This document shows positions 8,162 through 17,805 of a stretch of DNA of 64,000 nt, piece after piece (position 1 is the stretch's first letter; every line of letters starts with the position of its first letter). The position numbers and the translations under genes are program-made. This DNA is from Maribacter thermophilus (GTDB taxonomy: Bacteria > Bacteroidota > Bacteroidia > Flavobacteriales > Flavobacteriaceae), in NCBI RefSeq assembly GCF_001020565.1, contig NZ_LDAS01000001.1:3778002-3842001 (forward strand), given 5' to 3'. The notes beneath the pieces are model-generated. The model was not told where the DNA came from. It did not search any database and worked only from the letters and a program-made list of their open reading frames with translations.

Positions 8162-8893
8162 ATGCTCATAAACCCCGATGAAATGCATAATGTAGTAATA
8201 TTTGGTGCCTCTGGTCACGGTAGTGTTGTATTAGATTGTATTGAAAAAGAAGGCAAGTATAAGGTCGTAGGTTTTATTGATTCATTCAAGAAGAAGGGTA
8301 CAAAAGTAAATGGATATTCCGTATTGGGTAGTGAAATTGATTTACCTTACCTTATAGACAAACATAATATTTACGGTGGCATTGTGGCCATAGGAGACAA
8401 TTGGGTGCGCAATACTGTAGTGGAGCGAATTAATAAGATTGCGCCGAATTTTATCTATATAACAGCTGTTCATCCTAGTGCCGAAATTGGAAAGGATGTG
8501 GAGATTGGTGCAGGTACCGTGATAATGGCGGGTGTAATTGTTAATTCCAATTCTACTATAGGTAATTTCTGTATTTTGAATACTAATAGTTCTTTGGGGC
8601 ATGACGGTTTTATGCAACATTTTTCAAGTCTTGCGCCTAAAACCTGTACAGGAGGTAATTTTATCTTGGGTCAGTATTCTGCAATTTGTCTGGGTTCTAA
8701 TGTAATAAACGATATATCTGTTGGTAACCATACCGTTGTGGGGGCCGGCTCTTTGGTGGTGGGTAATATCGACAGTCATGTTTTGGCCTTTGGTGCACCT
8801 GCAAAAAAGATTAGAGATCGGGAAATAGGAGAGCCTTACATGTCTGCAAGAAAGAAAAAAAACAATGTTATTCCTTTATATATAGGGCAATAA
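8162..8893 (+). CDS. NeuD/PglD-type sugar O- or N-acyltransferase
   Basis: 243 residues. The N-terminal third is a Rossmann-like domain with VVIFGASGHGSVV, typical of NeuD/PglD. The rest is a left-handed beta-helix of hexapeptide repeats (IGKDVEIGAGTVIMAGVIVN and later VGNHTVVGAGSLVVG), with the candidate catalytic histidine in SSLGHDG. Such enzymes transfer acetyl groups from acetyl-CoA to amino or sialic sugars for surface glycans. No glycan cluster surrounds it; its neighbours are two GTPase genes. A second ATG at residue 8 would also preserve the whole domain. Confidence 0.85.
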   Translation: MLINPDEMHNVVIFGASGHGSVVLDCIEKEGKYKVVGFIDSFKKKGTKVNGYSVLGSEIDLPYLIDKHNIYGGIVAIGDNWVRNTVVERINKIAPNFIYITAVHPSAEIGKDVEIGAGTVIMAGVIVNSNSTIGNFCILNTNSSLGHDGFMQHFSSLAPKTCTGGNFILGQYSAICLGSNVINDISVGNHTVVGAGSLVVGNIDSHVLAFGAPAKKIRDREIGEPYMSARKKKNNVIPLYIGQ

Positions 8894-8953
8894 TAATCTT
8901 ACCTTAATTAAATCAGTGCTTTAATTGTTACCTTTGCACCCAAATTATAAAGT

Positions 8954-10258
8954 ATGGGAGCTATTGTAGCCATTGTTGGAAGACCTAATGTTGGAAAATC
9001 GACATTTTTTAATCGATTAATTCAGCGTAGGGAAGCTATTGTTGATGCCGTGAGTGGCGTTACCAGAGATAGGCACTATGGTAAAAGCGACTGGAACGGA
9101 AAAGAATTTTCGCTGATAGATACCGGTGGTTATGTGCTGGGAAGTGATGATGTTTTTGAAAAGGAGATAGATAAGCAAGTGGAACTTGCCATTCAAGAAG
9201 CCGATGCTATCATTTTTATGGTAGATGTAGAAACCGGGGTTACGGGAATGGATGAGGATGTGGCGAAACTTTTACGAAGGGTAAACAAACCTGTGTTTTT
9301 GGCCATTAATAAAGTGGATAACGCCATGAGGGAAGAAGATGCCGTGGAGTTTTATTCCTTGGGGCTAGGTGAATATTATACACTTTCGAGCATAAATGGT
9401 AGTGGAACGGGGGAGTTGTTGGATGCATTGGTGAAAGAATTACCCGATGTAGTGGAGGAAGAAAGCGACCTTCCAAGGTTTGCCGTAGTGGGAAGGCCCA
9501 ATGCGGGCAAATCATCTTTTATAAACGCGCTTATCGGAGAAGAGCGTTATATAGTTACCGATATTGCCGGAACCACAAGAGACAGTATAGATACCAAATA
9601 CAATAGGTTCGGTTTTGAATTTAATTTAGTGGATACTGCCGGAATTAGAAGAAAATCAAAGGTAAAGGAAGATTTGGAATTTTATTCCGTAATGCGCTCC
9701 GTAAGGGCAATAGAACATTGTGATGTTTGTTTGTTGCTTTTAGATGCTACCAGGGGGTTTGATGGGCAGGTAGAGAATATTTTTTGGCTGGCGGCCCGTA
9801 ACAATAAAGGGATTGTTATTTTGGTAAATAAGTGGGATTTGGTAGAGGATAAGGAAACCAATACGATGAAACAATATACCCAGCGTATCAAAAAGGCCAT
9901 AGAACCTTTTACTGATGTTCCTATATTGTTTATCTCGGTATTGACAAAACAACGTATTTACAAGGCTATTGAAACAGCTGTGGAAGTATACCAGAATAGA
10001 AGCAAGAAAATTAAGACTAGGGAGTTCAATGATGTAATGTTGCCGTTAATAGAGAACTATCCTCCTCCGGCATATAAGGGAAAACACGTTAAGATTAAAT
10101 TCTGTACGCAGTTGCCTACACCATATCCGCAGTTTGCATTTTTTTGTAACCTGCCCCAGTACGTACGAGAGCCTTACAAGCGTTATCTAGAAAATAAGAT
10201 ACGAGAGAAATACAATTTTACCGGGGTGCCGATGACTGTATTTATGCGAAAGAAATAA
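8954..10258 (+). CDS. der: Tandem GTPase Der (EngA)
   Basis: 434 residues. Two successive GTPase domains are visible: GRPNVGKST at residue 8 with NKVD, and GRPNAGKSS near 178 with NKWD. A KH-like C-terminal domain follows ([16 protein letters not shown]). Der is required for large ribosomal subunit assembly. TACCTTTG at 8929-8936 is an exact -7 box 17 bases before the start, so it probably has its own promoter. A strong terminator follows. Confidence 0.97.
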   Translation: MGAIVAIVGRPNVGKSTFFNRLIQRREAIVDAVSGVTRDRHYGKSDWNGKEFSLIDTGGYVLGSDDVFEKEIDKQVELAIQEADAIIFMVDVETGVTGMDEDVAKLLRRVNKPVFLAINKVDNAMREEDAVEFYSLGLGEYYTLSSINGSGTGELLDALVKELPDVVEEESDLPRFAVVGRPNAGKSSFINALIGEERYIVTDIAGTTRDSIDTKYNRFGFEFNLVDTAGIRRKSKVKEDLEFYSVMRSVRAIEHCDVCLLLLDATRGFDGQVENIFWLAARNNKGIVILVNKWDLVEDKETNTMKQYTQRIKKAIEPFTDVPILFISVLTKQRIYKAIETAVEVYQNRSKKIKTREFNDVMLPLIENYPPPAYKGKHVKIKFCTQLPTPYPQFAFFCNLPQYVREPYKRYLENKIREKYNFTGVPMTVFMRKK

Positions 10259-10275
10259 ATTTATGATATGGAAAG

Positions 10276-10300
10276 GGGTCTTTGAAAAAGACCCTTTTTT
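10276..10300 (+). terminator. Terminator of der
   Basis: Perfect 8-bp stem GGGTCTTT/AAAGACCC with a 3-base loop and a run of six T, 17 bases past the der stop. A short A-run on the other flank may let it also stop the minus-strand TPM operon. Confidence 0.85.
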
Positions 10301-10320
10301 GTTTATAAACTGCGGGTGTA

Positions 10321-11106
10321 TTACCAGCCTCCCGAGGCACCGCCTCCGCCAAAACCACCTCCGCCGAAGCCTCCGCTAAAACCGCCTCCGCCGAAGCTGC
10401 CTCCTCCAAAGCCACCGCCGGAAGAACCGCTACGTCCCATGTTGCTTAAGATGATAACATCCCAAGGGCTAAGGCCTCGTTTTCCTCCTCCTCTACCATT
10501 ATTGTTTCCGTCTTTACGGCTCCATAAAATAATTAGGATTATAGCGAATATGATAAAGGGGAGAAAGGCGGGTAAGGGAAAACCATTGTCATTGTTAAAA
10601 GTACGGTCTTCCTTAAATTCACCGGTGAGAACCTTGAATATGGCATCTGCACCTAAATTAAGGCCATTGTAATAATCTCCTTTTTTAAATTCTGGAATTA
10701 TGACATTTTCTATGATTCTTTTTGACATGGCATCCGTTAAGGAACCCTCGACCCCGTAACCGGTGTTAATGGCAATTTGGCGGTCATCTCTGGCTAAAAG
10801 TATTAATATTCCGTTGTCTTTTCCGCTCTGGCCAATGCCCCACTTATGTCCCCATTGCGCTCCTAGATAGTTGATGTTCTCACTCTCGGTACTACCAATA
10901 ATAGCAACTACGATTTGGGTAGAGGTGCTATCGGAGTACGTAATAAGCTTTTGTTCTAGAGAGACTCTTTGCCTAGCCGGTAAAAGGTCTATATAATCAT
11001 AGACACTAGTCTCTTTCTGGGGCTTTTCGGGTATTTCAAATTGGCTCCATAACTGAAGAAAGCTAAAAAAAAGTAAAAAGCTAAGACTAGCCTTTAGATA
11101 TCTCAT
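10321..11106 (-). CDS. Secreted TPM-domain protein with glycine-rich tail
   Basis: 261 residues. Signal peptide (LSFLLFFSFLQLWSQ), then a TPM/YgcG domain of about 130 residues with the core GKDNGILILLARDDRQIAIN, a membrane segment (FLPFIIFAIILIILW, about 185-200) and a 50-residue tail made almost entirely of G, F and S. TPM domains are proposed phosphatase or repair modules and often lie beside LemA genes, as here. It is the last gene of a five-gene minus-strand operon and overlaps the preceding TPM gene by 20 bases. The glycine-rich tail causes a proline-rich frame on the opposite strand that is not a gene. Confidence 0.88.
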   Translation of the reverse strand: MRYLKASLSFLLFFSFLQLWSQFEIPEKPQKETSVYDYIDLLPARQRVSLEQKLITYSDSTSTQIVVAIIGSTESENINYLGAQWGHKWGIGQSGKDNGILILLARDDRQIAINTGYGVEGSLTDAMSKRIIENVIIPEFKKGDYYNGLNLGADAIFKVLTGEFKEDRTFNNDNGFPLPAFLPFIIFAIILIILWSRKDGNNNGRGGGKRGLSPWDVIILSNMGRSGSSGGGFGGGSFGGGGFSGGFGGGGFGGGGASGGW

Positions 11107-11524
11107 TGCTTAATTCGTTTGTGTCGTTTGCTCGCCAAGGAAAATGTGTTTTTAACTCGTTTCCGGCCATTAAAATACCATCAATGATTCCTTCCTTGAA
11201 TTTTCCTTCTTTAAATTTACGTTGAATGGCATCTTTTGTAGTGTCCCAAAAATTTTCGGGTACTACATGGTCTATTCCTTTGTCTCCACAGATGACAAAT
11301 TTACGGTCGTTAACGGCTACATATATCAACACCCCGTTGCTTTCCTTGGTATTGTCCATTTTAAGCATGTGGAAAACTTCTTGGGCGCGTTCAAAATGGT
11401 TGGATCGGGTATGGGCTTCTATATGTACCCTAATTTCTCCCGAAGTATTTTTTTCGGCCTCAATGATGGCTTCTACAATTTCTTGTTCTTCTGCCGGTGT
11501 TAAGAAATCTTCAACTTTAGACAT
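11087..11524 (-). CDS. Cytosolic TPM-domain protein
   Basis: 145 residues, no signal peptide. It is almost entirely one TPM domain, with SGEIRVHIEAH near residue 30 and SNGVLIYVAVNDRKFVI near 60-80. It is a paralogue of the next gene's periplasmic domain but lacks the membrane anchor. The start is six bases after lemA, and its end overlaps the glycine-rich TPM gene. Its function is unproven; the lemA-TPM-TPM order is a common arrangement. Confidence 0.85.
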   Translation of the reverse strand: MSKVEDFLTPAEEQEIVEAIIEAEKNTSGEIRVHIEAHTRSNHFERAQEVFHMLKMDNTKESNGVLIYVAVNDRKFVICGDKGIDHVVPENFWDTTKDAIQRKFKEGKFKEGIIDGILMAGNELKTHFPWRANDTNELSNEISKG

Positions 11525-11530
11525 TTGTTA

Positions 11531-12130
11531 TCAATCAAATTCAAAGTTTACGTCTGGTGCTTGTTCTGATCCGGCCTCTGATTTAAAATAGGCTAATTCT
11601 TCGAAACCAAAAATTCCGGCTAAAATCGAATTTGGAAATTTTTTGATATGAAGATTATAGGGCTCAACAGTTGCATTAAAGCGGTCTCTGGCCACATTTA
11701 TCCTGTTTTCCGTTCCTTCTAATTGAGACTGCAATTCTAAAAAGTTCTGGTTAGCCTTTAGGTCGGGGTAACGCTCTACCGTAACCAATAACTTGTTTAG
11801 GGCCCCGCTAAGTCCGCTTTGGGCCTGGTTGAACTGTGTTAATTGCTCAGGGGTAATATTGGTAGGGTCAATGCTTATGGAGGTCGCTTTTGCACGGGCC
11901 TCGATAACATCTGTTAAGGTTCCCCTTTCAAAATCGGCGGCGCCCTGAACGGTTTTTACCAAATTGCCGATGAGGTCATTTCTTCTTTGATAGGCACTCT
12001 CTACATTCGCCCAAGTTTTTGTAGACGTCTCTTTTAGGGCTATTGCCTTATTGTTAAAGCCGACGCCCCATTGGTAGAGTCCGAATGCTATGACGGCTAA
12101 GACTATTAATGCGATTAATCCTTTTTTCAT
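11531..12130 (-). CDS. lemA: LemA family membrane protein
   Basis: 199 residues. One N-terminal membrane segment (GLIALIVLAVIAFGLYQ) is followed by a long helical domain with the LemA hallmarks: WANVESAYQRRNDLIGNLV, then RYPDLKANQNF and a final YNLHIKKFPNSILAG. The N-terminus is probably outside the cytoplasm with the helices in the periplasm or cytoplasm; topology in this family is debated. The physiological role is unknown. It is co-transcribed with the two TPM genes. Confidence 0.92.
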   Translation of the reverse strand: MKKGLIALIVLAVIAFGLYQWGVGFNNKAIALKETSTKTWANVESAYQRRNDLIGNLVKTVQGAADFERGTLTDVIEARAKATSISIDPTNITPEQLTQFNQAQSGLSGALNKLLVTVERYPDLKANQNFLELQSQLEGTENRINVARDRFNATVEPYNLHIKKFPNSILAGIFGFEELAYFKSEAGSEQAPDVNFEFD

Positions 12131-12142
12131 GGTAGTGTTTGT

Positions 12143-12472
12143 TTATAGTTGATTCTTTATTTTTATCAGTTCTGTCTTTACACGTTCTAATTTCTGTATA
12201 ATCTCAAAATTGGAAAGGGTCTTTTGTTTTTCTTCTTTAAGATGTGTTTTGGCTCCTTCAAGTGTAAAGCCTCTTTCTTTTACCAAATGAAATATCAATT
12301 GAAGGTTTTTGATGTCTTGGGGAGTGAACTTTCTGTTTCCCTTTGCATTTTTTTTAGGTTGAAGAACATCGAATTCTTTTTCCCAAAATCTGATCAACGA
12401 AGTGTTTACCCCGAAAGCGCGGGCCACTTCACCAATACCGTAATACCTTTTTTCGGGAAGTTCTACTTGCAT
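12143..12472 (-). CDS. MerR-family transcriptional regulator
   Basis: 109 residues. It has an N-terminal winged helix typical of MerR: YYGIGEVARAFGVNTSLIRFWEKEF, then KGNRKFTPQDIKNLQLIFHLV, followed by a short coiled coil (about 80-109). No cysteine effector-binding site is present, so it is not a metal sensor of the classical type. The start overlaps the stop of the M23 peptidase gene (TAATG), so both are made from one mRNA. It probably regulates envelope genes of the same operon. Confidence 0.88.
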   Translation of the reverse strand: MQVELPEKRYYGIGEVARAFGVNTSLIRFWEKEFDVLQPKKNAKGNRKFTPQDIKNLQLIFHLVKERGFTLEGAKTHLKEEKQKTLSNFEIIQKLERVKTELIKIKNQL

Positions 12473-13449
12473 TAATCCAAAGATTGATTTTCTTGATTGG
12501 CGTATTTCAGCATGTTCTCATATTCTTCTGGAGACAAACTGCCATAATAGAAGTTTATTGGGTTGATCCTCTGCCCGTCTTTCCATACCTCGTAATGCAC
12601 ATGGGGACCTTGCGAACGGCCAGTATTTCCTACAAAACCAATAAGGTCTCCCCGTTTTACTTTCTGTCCTTTCTTTACGTTGTATCGACTCATATGCGCA
12701 TAAAGACTTAAATAGCCATAACCATGGTCAATACGTATATGTTTTCCGTAACCAGAAGAGTTATTGTCCGCCCTTACAACAACACCATCACCTGAAGCGT
12801 AGATCGGTGTGCCTTTTGGTGCGGTAAAGTCCATGCCCCAATGTTTCTTTCTAACTTTTGTAAAAGGGTCTGTTCGCCAGCCATAACCTGAGGCCATTCG
12901 TGTCAGGTCTTCGTTGTTTACAGGTTGTATGGCCGGTATGGCCGCCAATAATTTTTCTTTTTCCTCTGCTAGTTTTGTGATTTCGTCCAAAGATTTGGAT
13001 TGTATGGCCAACTGTTTCTTTATAATATCCAACCTTTTGGTAGTGGCTATCACCATTTCAGAATTGTTGAAGCCTTCCAAAGACTTATATCTATTTATTC
13101 CTCCAAAACCGGCACGTCTTTGTTCCTCGGGTATGGGGTTGGCTTCAAAATATAGTCTATATATATTATTGTCCCTGTCCTCTATATTGGCCAATACTTC
13201 TTCGATTTGCTCCATTTTTTTATTGAGAAGCTCAAACTGAAGCTCGTAGTTCTTGACCTCGCGCTGTAGGGATAATTCCCTAGGAGTATTAATTATACTA
13301 GTATTCAAAAGTAAAATAAGACCTAAGAGACCAAACAGAAAAGATCCTAAAAAGAAAAAAGCAATATTTCTATAGCGCTTAGATTTTTCGGGTTCTATCT
13401 TTCGATAAGAAAGTGTATCCGGATCGTAATAGTACTTAACTTTAGACAT
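12472..13449 (-). CDS. M23-family murein endopeptidase, membrane anchored
   Basis: 325 residues. A cytoplasmic tail of about 26 residues, one membrane segment (IAFFFLGSFLFGLLGLILLL), a coiled coil (about 55-180), then a complete LytM/M23 domain: the first zinc ligands in HWGMDFTAPKGTPI and the second in the HVHYEV motif, with the catalytic histidine in YAHMSRYN. It cleaves peptide cross-links in peptidoglycan or acts as a cell-division or elongation regulator. It is the first gene of the operon and diverges from alaS; the 103-base gap holds both promoters. Confidence 0.93.
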   Translation of the reverse strand: MSKVKYYYDPDTLSYRKIEPEKSKRYRNIAFFFLGSFLFGLLGLILLLNTSIINTPRELSLQREVKNYELQFELLNKKMEQIEEVLANIEDRDNNIYRLYFEANPIPEEQRRAGFGGINRYKSLEGFNNSEMVIATTKRLDIIKKQLAIQSKSLDEITKLAEEKEKLLAAIPAIQPVNNEDLTRMASGYGWRTDPFTKVRKKHWGMDFTAPKGTPIYASGDGVVVRADNNSSGYGKHIRIDHGYGYLSLYAHMSRYNVKKGQKVKRGDLIGFVGNTGRSQGPHVHYEVWKDGQRINPINFYYGSLSPEEYENMLKYANQENQSLD

Positions 13450-13552
13450 GAAGGGATTTTATCCTATTTTTGTGGTTTATTTTAACGTAACAAACAAATA
13501 TAAAAATTGTTTTCTATAAACAGTTAAAATTTGTAAAAGCTTAGCATTTTAG

Positions 13553-16168
13553 ATGAATTCCAAGGAAATAAGAAAACAGTTCTTAACATTTTTTGAGGGT
13601 AAGAAACATAAAATAGTGCCCTCGGCACCCATGGTAATAAAAGACGACCCTACATTACTTTTTACCAATGCGGGGATGAACCAGTTCAAAGAATTTTTCT
13701 TGGGCATCAACGAACCAAAAAATTCTAGGGTCGTTGATACGCAAAAATGCCTTAGGGTAAGCGGCAAGCATAACGATCTGGAAGAGGTAGGTAAAGATAC
13801 CTATCACCATACCATGTTCGAAATGTTGGGGAACTGGAGTTTTGGTGATTATTTTAAGGAAGAAGCCATTTCTTGGGCTTGGGAACTGTTGACGGAGGTT
13901 TTTAAGATAGATAAGGAATGTTTGTATGTTTCCGTTTTTGAAGGTAGTGATGATGCCGACAAATTGGATAAAGACCATGAAGCTTACTCTATTTGGAGTA
14001 AAATTGTACCAGAGGATAGGATTCTCATGGGCAATAAAAAAGACAATTTTTGGGAAATGGGAGATCAAGGGCCATGCGGACCTTGTTCGGAAATACACGT
14101 AGATATACGCTCGGAAGAGGAAAAGAAAAAGGTTCCGGGAGCCAGTTTGGTAAACAAAGATCACCCGTTAGTGGTAGAAATCTGGAATCTTGTATTTATG
14201 CAATACAACCGAAAAGCCGATGGATCTTTAGAGAACCTGCCTGCCAAACATGTAGATACGGGTATGGGCTTTGAACGTTTGTGTATGGTGTTGCAGAATG
14301 TAAAATCTAATTATGATACAGATGTATTTACACCGCTAATACGAGAAATAGAGGCGATTACAAGCTCTGAATACGGAAAGGATGAGGAAACCGATATTGC
14401 GGTTCGTGTTATTGCAGATCATATAAGGGCGGTGTCTTTTTCTATTGCCGACGGTCAATTGCCAAGTAATAATGGTGCGGGTTATGTTATTAGAAGAATT
14501 CTTCGCCGTGCCGTTCGGTACGGTTTCACCTTCTTGAAAACCACAGAACCTTTCATGTATAGGTTGGTGAAAGTTTTAACCCATACAATGGGGGAAGCCT
14601 ATCCTGAACTTGCCGATCAGAAGCAGTTGATAGAGAACGTAATAAAGGAAGAGGAGCATAGTTTTCTTAAAACCCTGGATCAAGGCTTGGTTTTGTTGGA
14701 TACCATCATAAAAGGTACAAAAGGTGAAACGGTAGATGGTGCCAAGGCATTTGAACTCTATGATACTTTTGGTTTCCCGATAGATTTAACTGCACTTATT
14801 TTAAGTGAAAAAGGGTATAAATTGGATGAGGCCGGTTTTAACAAAGCCATGCAAAAACAGAAGGACAGGTCTAAATCTGCCTCAGAGGTGTCAAAAGATG
14901 ACTGGAAGGTGTTGCAGTTTGATACAGAGCAAGAATTTGTAGGCTATGATTTATTACAGGCCGATGTAAAAATCGTAAAATACAGAAAAATAGTTTCCAA
15001 AAAACAAGGGGAGCAATATCAATTGGTATTTAATTTAACCCCCTTCTATGCAGAAGGGGGTGGGCAAGTAGGTGACAAAGGTTATTTGGAAGCTTCAAAC
15101 GGAGATGTGGTGTATATAATAGACACTAAAAGAGAGAACAATGAGATTGTTCATTTTGCAAAAACCTTACCTAAAAAGTTAGAAGGTACTTTTAGGGCGG
15201 TAGTAGATGCCAAACAAAGACATAGAACAGAGGCCAACCATACCGCTACCCACTTATTGCACCAGGCATTACGGGAAATATTGGGAACCCATGTTGAACA
15301 AAAGGGGTCTGCCGTACATTCTAAATATTTGCGGTTCGATTTTTCGCACTTTGCAAAAATGACCAAAGAAGAATTGGATCAGGTAGAAAGGTTCGTAAAT
15401 GCAAGGATCGAAGGGCAATTGCCTTTACAAGAAGAGCGAAACGTTCCTATGAAAGATGCTTTGGAAGCTGGGGCAATGGCACTGTTCGGAGAAAAGTATG
15501 GAGACACCGTTAGGACTATAAAATTTGGTAAATCTGTGGAGCTGTGCGGTGGTACCCATGTGAAGAACACGGGAGATATATGGCATTTTAAAATAGTATC
15601 GGAAGGTGCTGTTGCCGCTGGCATACGAAGAATAGAGGCTATTACCAGTGATGCGGTGAAAGGGTTTTATTTAGAGAACGATAGGTTTTTAAACGAAATA
15701 AAAGGGGTTTTGGGTAACCCACAGGATGCCTTAAAGGCCGTGACCAACTTGCAGGAGGAAAATGCACAACTGAAAAAGCAGGTTTCCGCATTGTTGAAGG
15801 ACAAGGCGAAGAATCTTAAGGTTGACCTATTAAAAGAACTGCAAGAAGTTAACGGGGTGCGTTTCTTGGCCAAAAAATTGGATTTAGATGCGGCAGGGAT
15901 CAAAGACCTATCTTTTGAAATGGGGCAGAACAATGATGATTTGTTTCTATTGTTCGGTACCGAGCAGAATGGTAAGGCGTTGCTTTCTTGCTATATATCT
16001 AAAGAGTTGGTGGCTTCCAAGCAGTTAAATGCGGGCAGCATAGTTCGTGAACTTGGAAAATTTATCCAAGGTGGTGGAGGCGGACAACCTTTCTTTGCCA
16101 CAGCTGGAGGTAAAAAACCAGAAGGTATAGACGAGGCTCTTGAGAAAGTAAAAGAGTATTTGGTTTAG
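13553..16168 (+). CDS. alaS: Alanine--tRNA ligase
   Basis: 871 residues, full length. Class II catalytic core at the N-terminus ([39 protein letters not shown]), the tRNA-recognition helical domain, the editing domain with the zinc-site motifs HTATHLLH and CGGTH, and the C-terminal DHHA1-like domain ending [15 protein letters not shown]. It charges tRNA-Ala and edits mischarged Ser and Gly. The first ATG gives the standard N-terminus. No alteration is visible. Confidence 0.98.
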   Translation: MNSKEIRKQFLTFFEGKKHKIVPSAPMVIKDDPTLLFTNAGMNQFKEFFLGINEPKNSRVVDTQKCLRVSGKHNDLEEVGKDTYHHTMFEMLGNWSFGDYFKEEAISWAWELLTEVFKIDKECLYVSVFEGSDDADKLDKDHEAYSIWSKIVPEDRILMGNKKDNFWEMGDQGPCGPCSEIHVDIRSEEEKKKVPGASLVNKDHPLVVEIWNLVFMQYNRKADGSLENLPAKHVDTGMGFERLCMVLQNVKSNYDTDVFTPLIREIEAITSSEYGKDEETDIAVRVIADHIRAVSFSIADGQLPSNNGAGYVIRRILRRAVRYGFTFLKTTEPFMYRLVKVLTHTMGEAYPELADQKQLIENVIKEEEHSFLKTLDQGLVLLDTIIKGTKGETVDGAKAFELYDTFGFPIDLTALILSEKGYKLDEAGFNKAMQKQKDRSKSASEVSKDDWKVLQFDTEQEFVGYDLLQADVKIVKYRKIVSKKQGEQYQLVFNLTPFYAEGGGQVGDKGYLEASNGDVVYIIDTKRENNEIVHFAKTLPKKLEGTFRAVVDAKQRHRTEANHTATHLLHQALREILGTHVEQKGSAVHSKYLRFDFSHFAKMTKEELDQVERFVNARIEGQLPLQEERNVPMKDALEAGAMALFGEKYGDTVRTIKFGKSVELCGGTHVKNTGDIWHFKIVSEGAVAAGIRRIEAITSDAVKGFYLENDRFLNEIKGVLGNPQDALKAVTNLQEENAQLKKQVSALLKDKAKNLKVDLLKELQEVNGVRFLAKKLDLDAAGIKDLSFEMGQNNDDLFLLFGTEQNGKALLSCYISKELVASKQLNAGSIVRELGKFIQGGGGGQPFFATAGGKKPEGIDEALEKVKEYLV

Positions 16169-16234
16169 GCATTCGAATCAATTTAACTTCGGTGCTAGAT
16201 ATGGATACGTCCAACAGCGAAGTAGTAGAAATAT

Positions 16235-17197
16235 ATGAAACTTCAGACCCAAGTACCGTTGTTAAAATCGGAGCATCAAATCGACTATGCTAGTCGAATA
16301 TTGTTGTTGGGGTCTTGTTTTTCTGAGAATGTTGGAAACAAACTTAGCTATCATCAATTTCAAATGGAACAAAACCCCTTCGGAATATTGTTTCACCCTA
16401 TGTCCATTCAAAATTTGATATTAAAGGCGATAGAGGGGTATACCTATACCAAAGCGGATATTTTTTATTTGAACGAACAATGGCACTGTTTTGACGCGCA
16501 CTCCCATGTAAGTGCCGTTACCGAAGAAGAACTTTTAAACAGCCTGAACCAAGCGATTGAATTGACGGGCAAGTGGCTTCGTCAGGGTTCCCATATAATA
16601 ATTACCCTAGGGACTGCATGGGTGTATGAGGATATCAAAAAGGGGAAGGTAGTGGCGAACTGCCATAAAGTGCCCCAAAAACAGTTTCAAAAAAAATTGT
16701 TGTCGATAGCCGATATCACAAGGTCGCTTCAATCTATAACAAGTGCAATTTTGGATATAAATCCAACGGCTAATTTTGTTTTTACGGTTTCTCCCGTACG
16801 TCATTTAAAGGATGGTTTTGTAGAGAATCAACGTAGCAAGGCACATTTAATTAGTGCTGTACATGAAGTAGTGGAAAAGTCGAACAATAGCCAATATTTT
16901 CCTTCTTATGAAATTATGATGGATGAGTTGCGCGATTATCGTTTTTATGCACAAGATATGGTGCATCCTAATGAGTTGGCCATAGATTATATTTGGAAAA
17001 AATTCCAGTATGTATGGATATCGGATACGGCCGAAGAGACGATGGCAAAAGTAGCTGAGGTTGAAAGGGGGTTACGCCACCGGCCTTTTAATCCTGATTC
17101 GGAAGCGCATAAAAAATTCCAAAAGGTACTTGATCAAAAAATTGCCTATCTTAAATCGGAATATCCATTTATGAATTTTGATAACCGTTCTTTATGA
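16235..17197 (+). CDS. GSCFA-domain protein (SGNH-hydrolase-like)
   Basis: 320 residues. It carries LLLGSCFSENVG near residue 30, the signature that names the GSCFA family, and the later blocks ITLGTAWVYE and FTVSPVRHLKDG, which match SGNH-like catalytic blocks; HPNELAIDYIW is the probable histidine block. No signal peptide. The substrate is unknown. It follows alaS by 66 bases and overlaps the next gene by four bases. Confidence 0.85.
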   Translation: MKLQTQVPLLKSEHQIDYASRILLLGSCFSENVGNKLSYHQFQMEQNPFGILFHPMSIQNLILKAIEGYTYTKADIFYLNEQWHCFDAHSHVSAVTEEELLNSLNQAIELTGKWLRQGSHIIITLGTAWVYEDIKKGKVVANCHKVPQKQFQKKLLSIADITRSLQSITSAILDINPTANFVFTVSPVRHLKDGFVENQRSKAHLISAVHEVVEKSNNSQYFPSYEIMMDELRDYRFYAQDMVHPNELAIDYIWKKFQYVWISDTAEETMAKVAEVERGLRHRPFNPDSEAHKKFQKVLDQKIAYLKSEYPFMNFDNRSL

Positions 17198-17805
17198 GAA
17201 GATTTGTAGCCGGGGTTTTGATAACATTAGCGGCTGTGTTCATTTTTCGTTCATGTATGGATGAGAACGGTTCAAAGGCCATTCTGCAAGAACATTCCTT
17301 GCTTATACAGCAACAAATAGAAAATGTATCAAAGCTTGTAGTCACCGAGGGCCATTTTTCGGAGGTGTATAACTATAAAGATTCCAAAGAGCTGTTCGGG
17401 GCCTTGTTGACGGCAGAAAAGAAAGCTTTGGTGGTGGTTAATGCAGATGTGACGATCTCTTATGATCTAAATAAGATTATGTTTGAAATCGATGAAGAAT
17501 CGAAAACACTTATAATAAAAAGTATACCTGAACCGGAAATTAAGTTGAATCCCGATTTTGAGTATTACGATGTCACCGCAGATTACCTGAATCCGTTTGA
17601 TGCCGGTGATTACAATACCATAAAAAGAAATGTAAAAGCTTCATTGTTAAAGAAAGTAGAGGCTTCTTCTTTAAAGTCGAACGCCCAGAATAGATTGATG
17701 AGCGAATTGCACAAGTTTTACATACTTACCAATACCTTGGGGTGGCGCCTTTCTTTTGAAGGTACCCTTATAGAAACTGCCAATGACTTTCCTACTTTGC
17801 GCTAG
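17194..17805 (+). CDS. DUF4230 family protein, membrane anchored
   Basis: 203 residues. An N-terminal membrane segment (FVAGVLITLAAVFIFRSC) is followed by a DUF4230-type domain: a segment like LVVTEGHFSEVYNYK, then KKALVVVNADVTISYDL. The family is periplasmic or membrane-associated with no known function. It overlaps the GSCFA gene by four bases (ATGA) and its 3' end overlaps the convergent hydroxylase gene by 14 bases. Confidence 0.82.
   Translation: MRRFVAGVLITLAAVFIFRSCMDENGSKAILQEHSLLIQQQIENVSKLVVTEGHFSEVYNYKDSKELFGALLTAEKKALVVVNADVTISYDLNKIMFEIDEESKTLIIKSIPEPEIKLNPDFEYYDVTADYLNPFDAGDYNTIKRNVKASLLKKVEASSLKSNAQNRLMSELHKFYILTNTLGWRLSFEGTLIETANDFPTLR

Noticed and set aside
10316..10672. Proline-rich 118-residue frame on the plus strand
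   Set aside because: It is the exact antisense of the glycine-rich tail and middle of the TPM protein at 10321-11106; its composition is explained by the GGX repeats.
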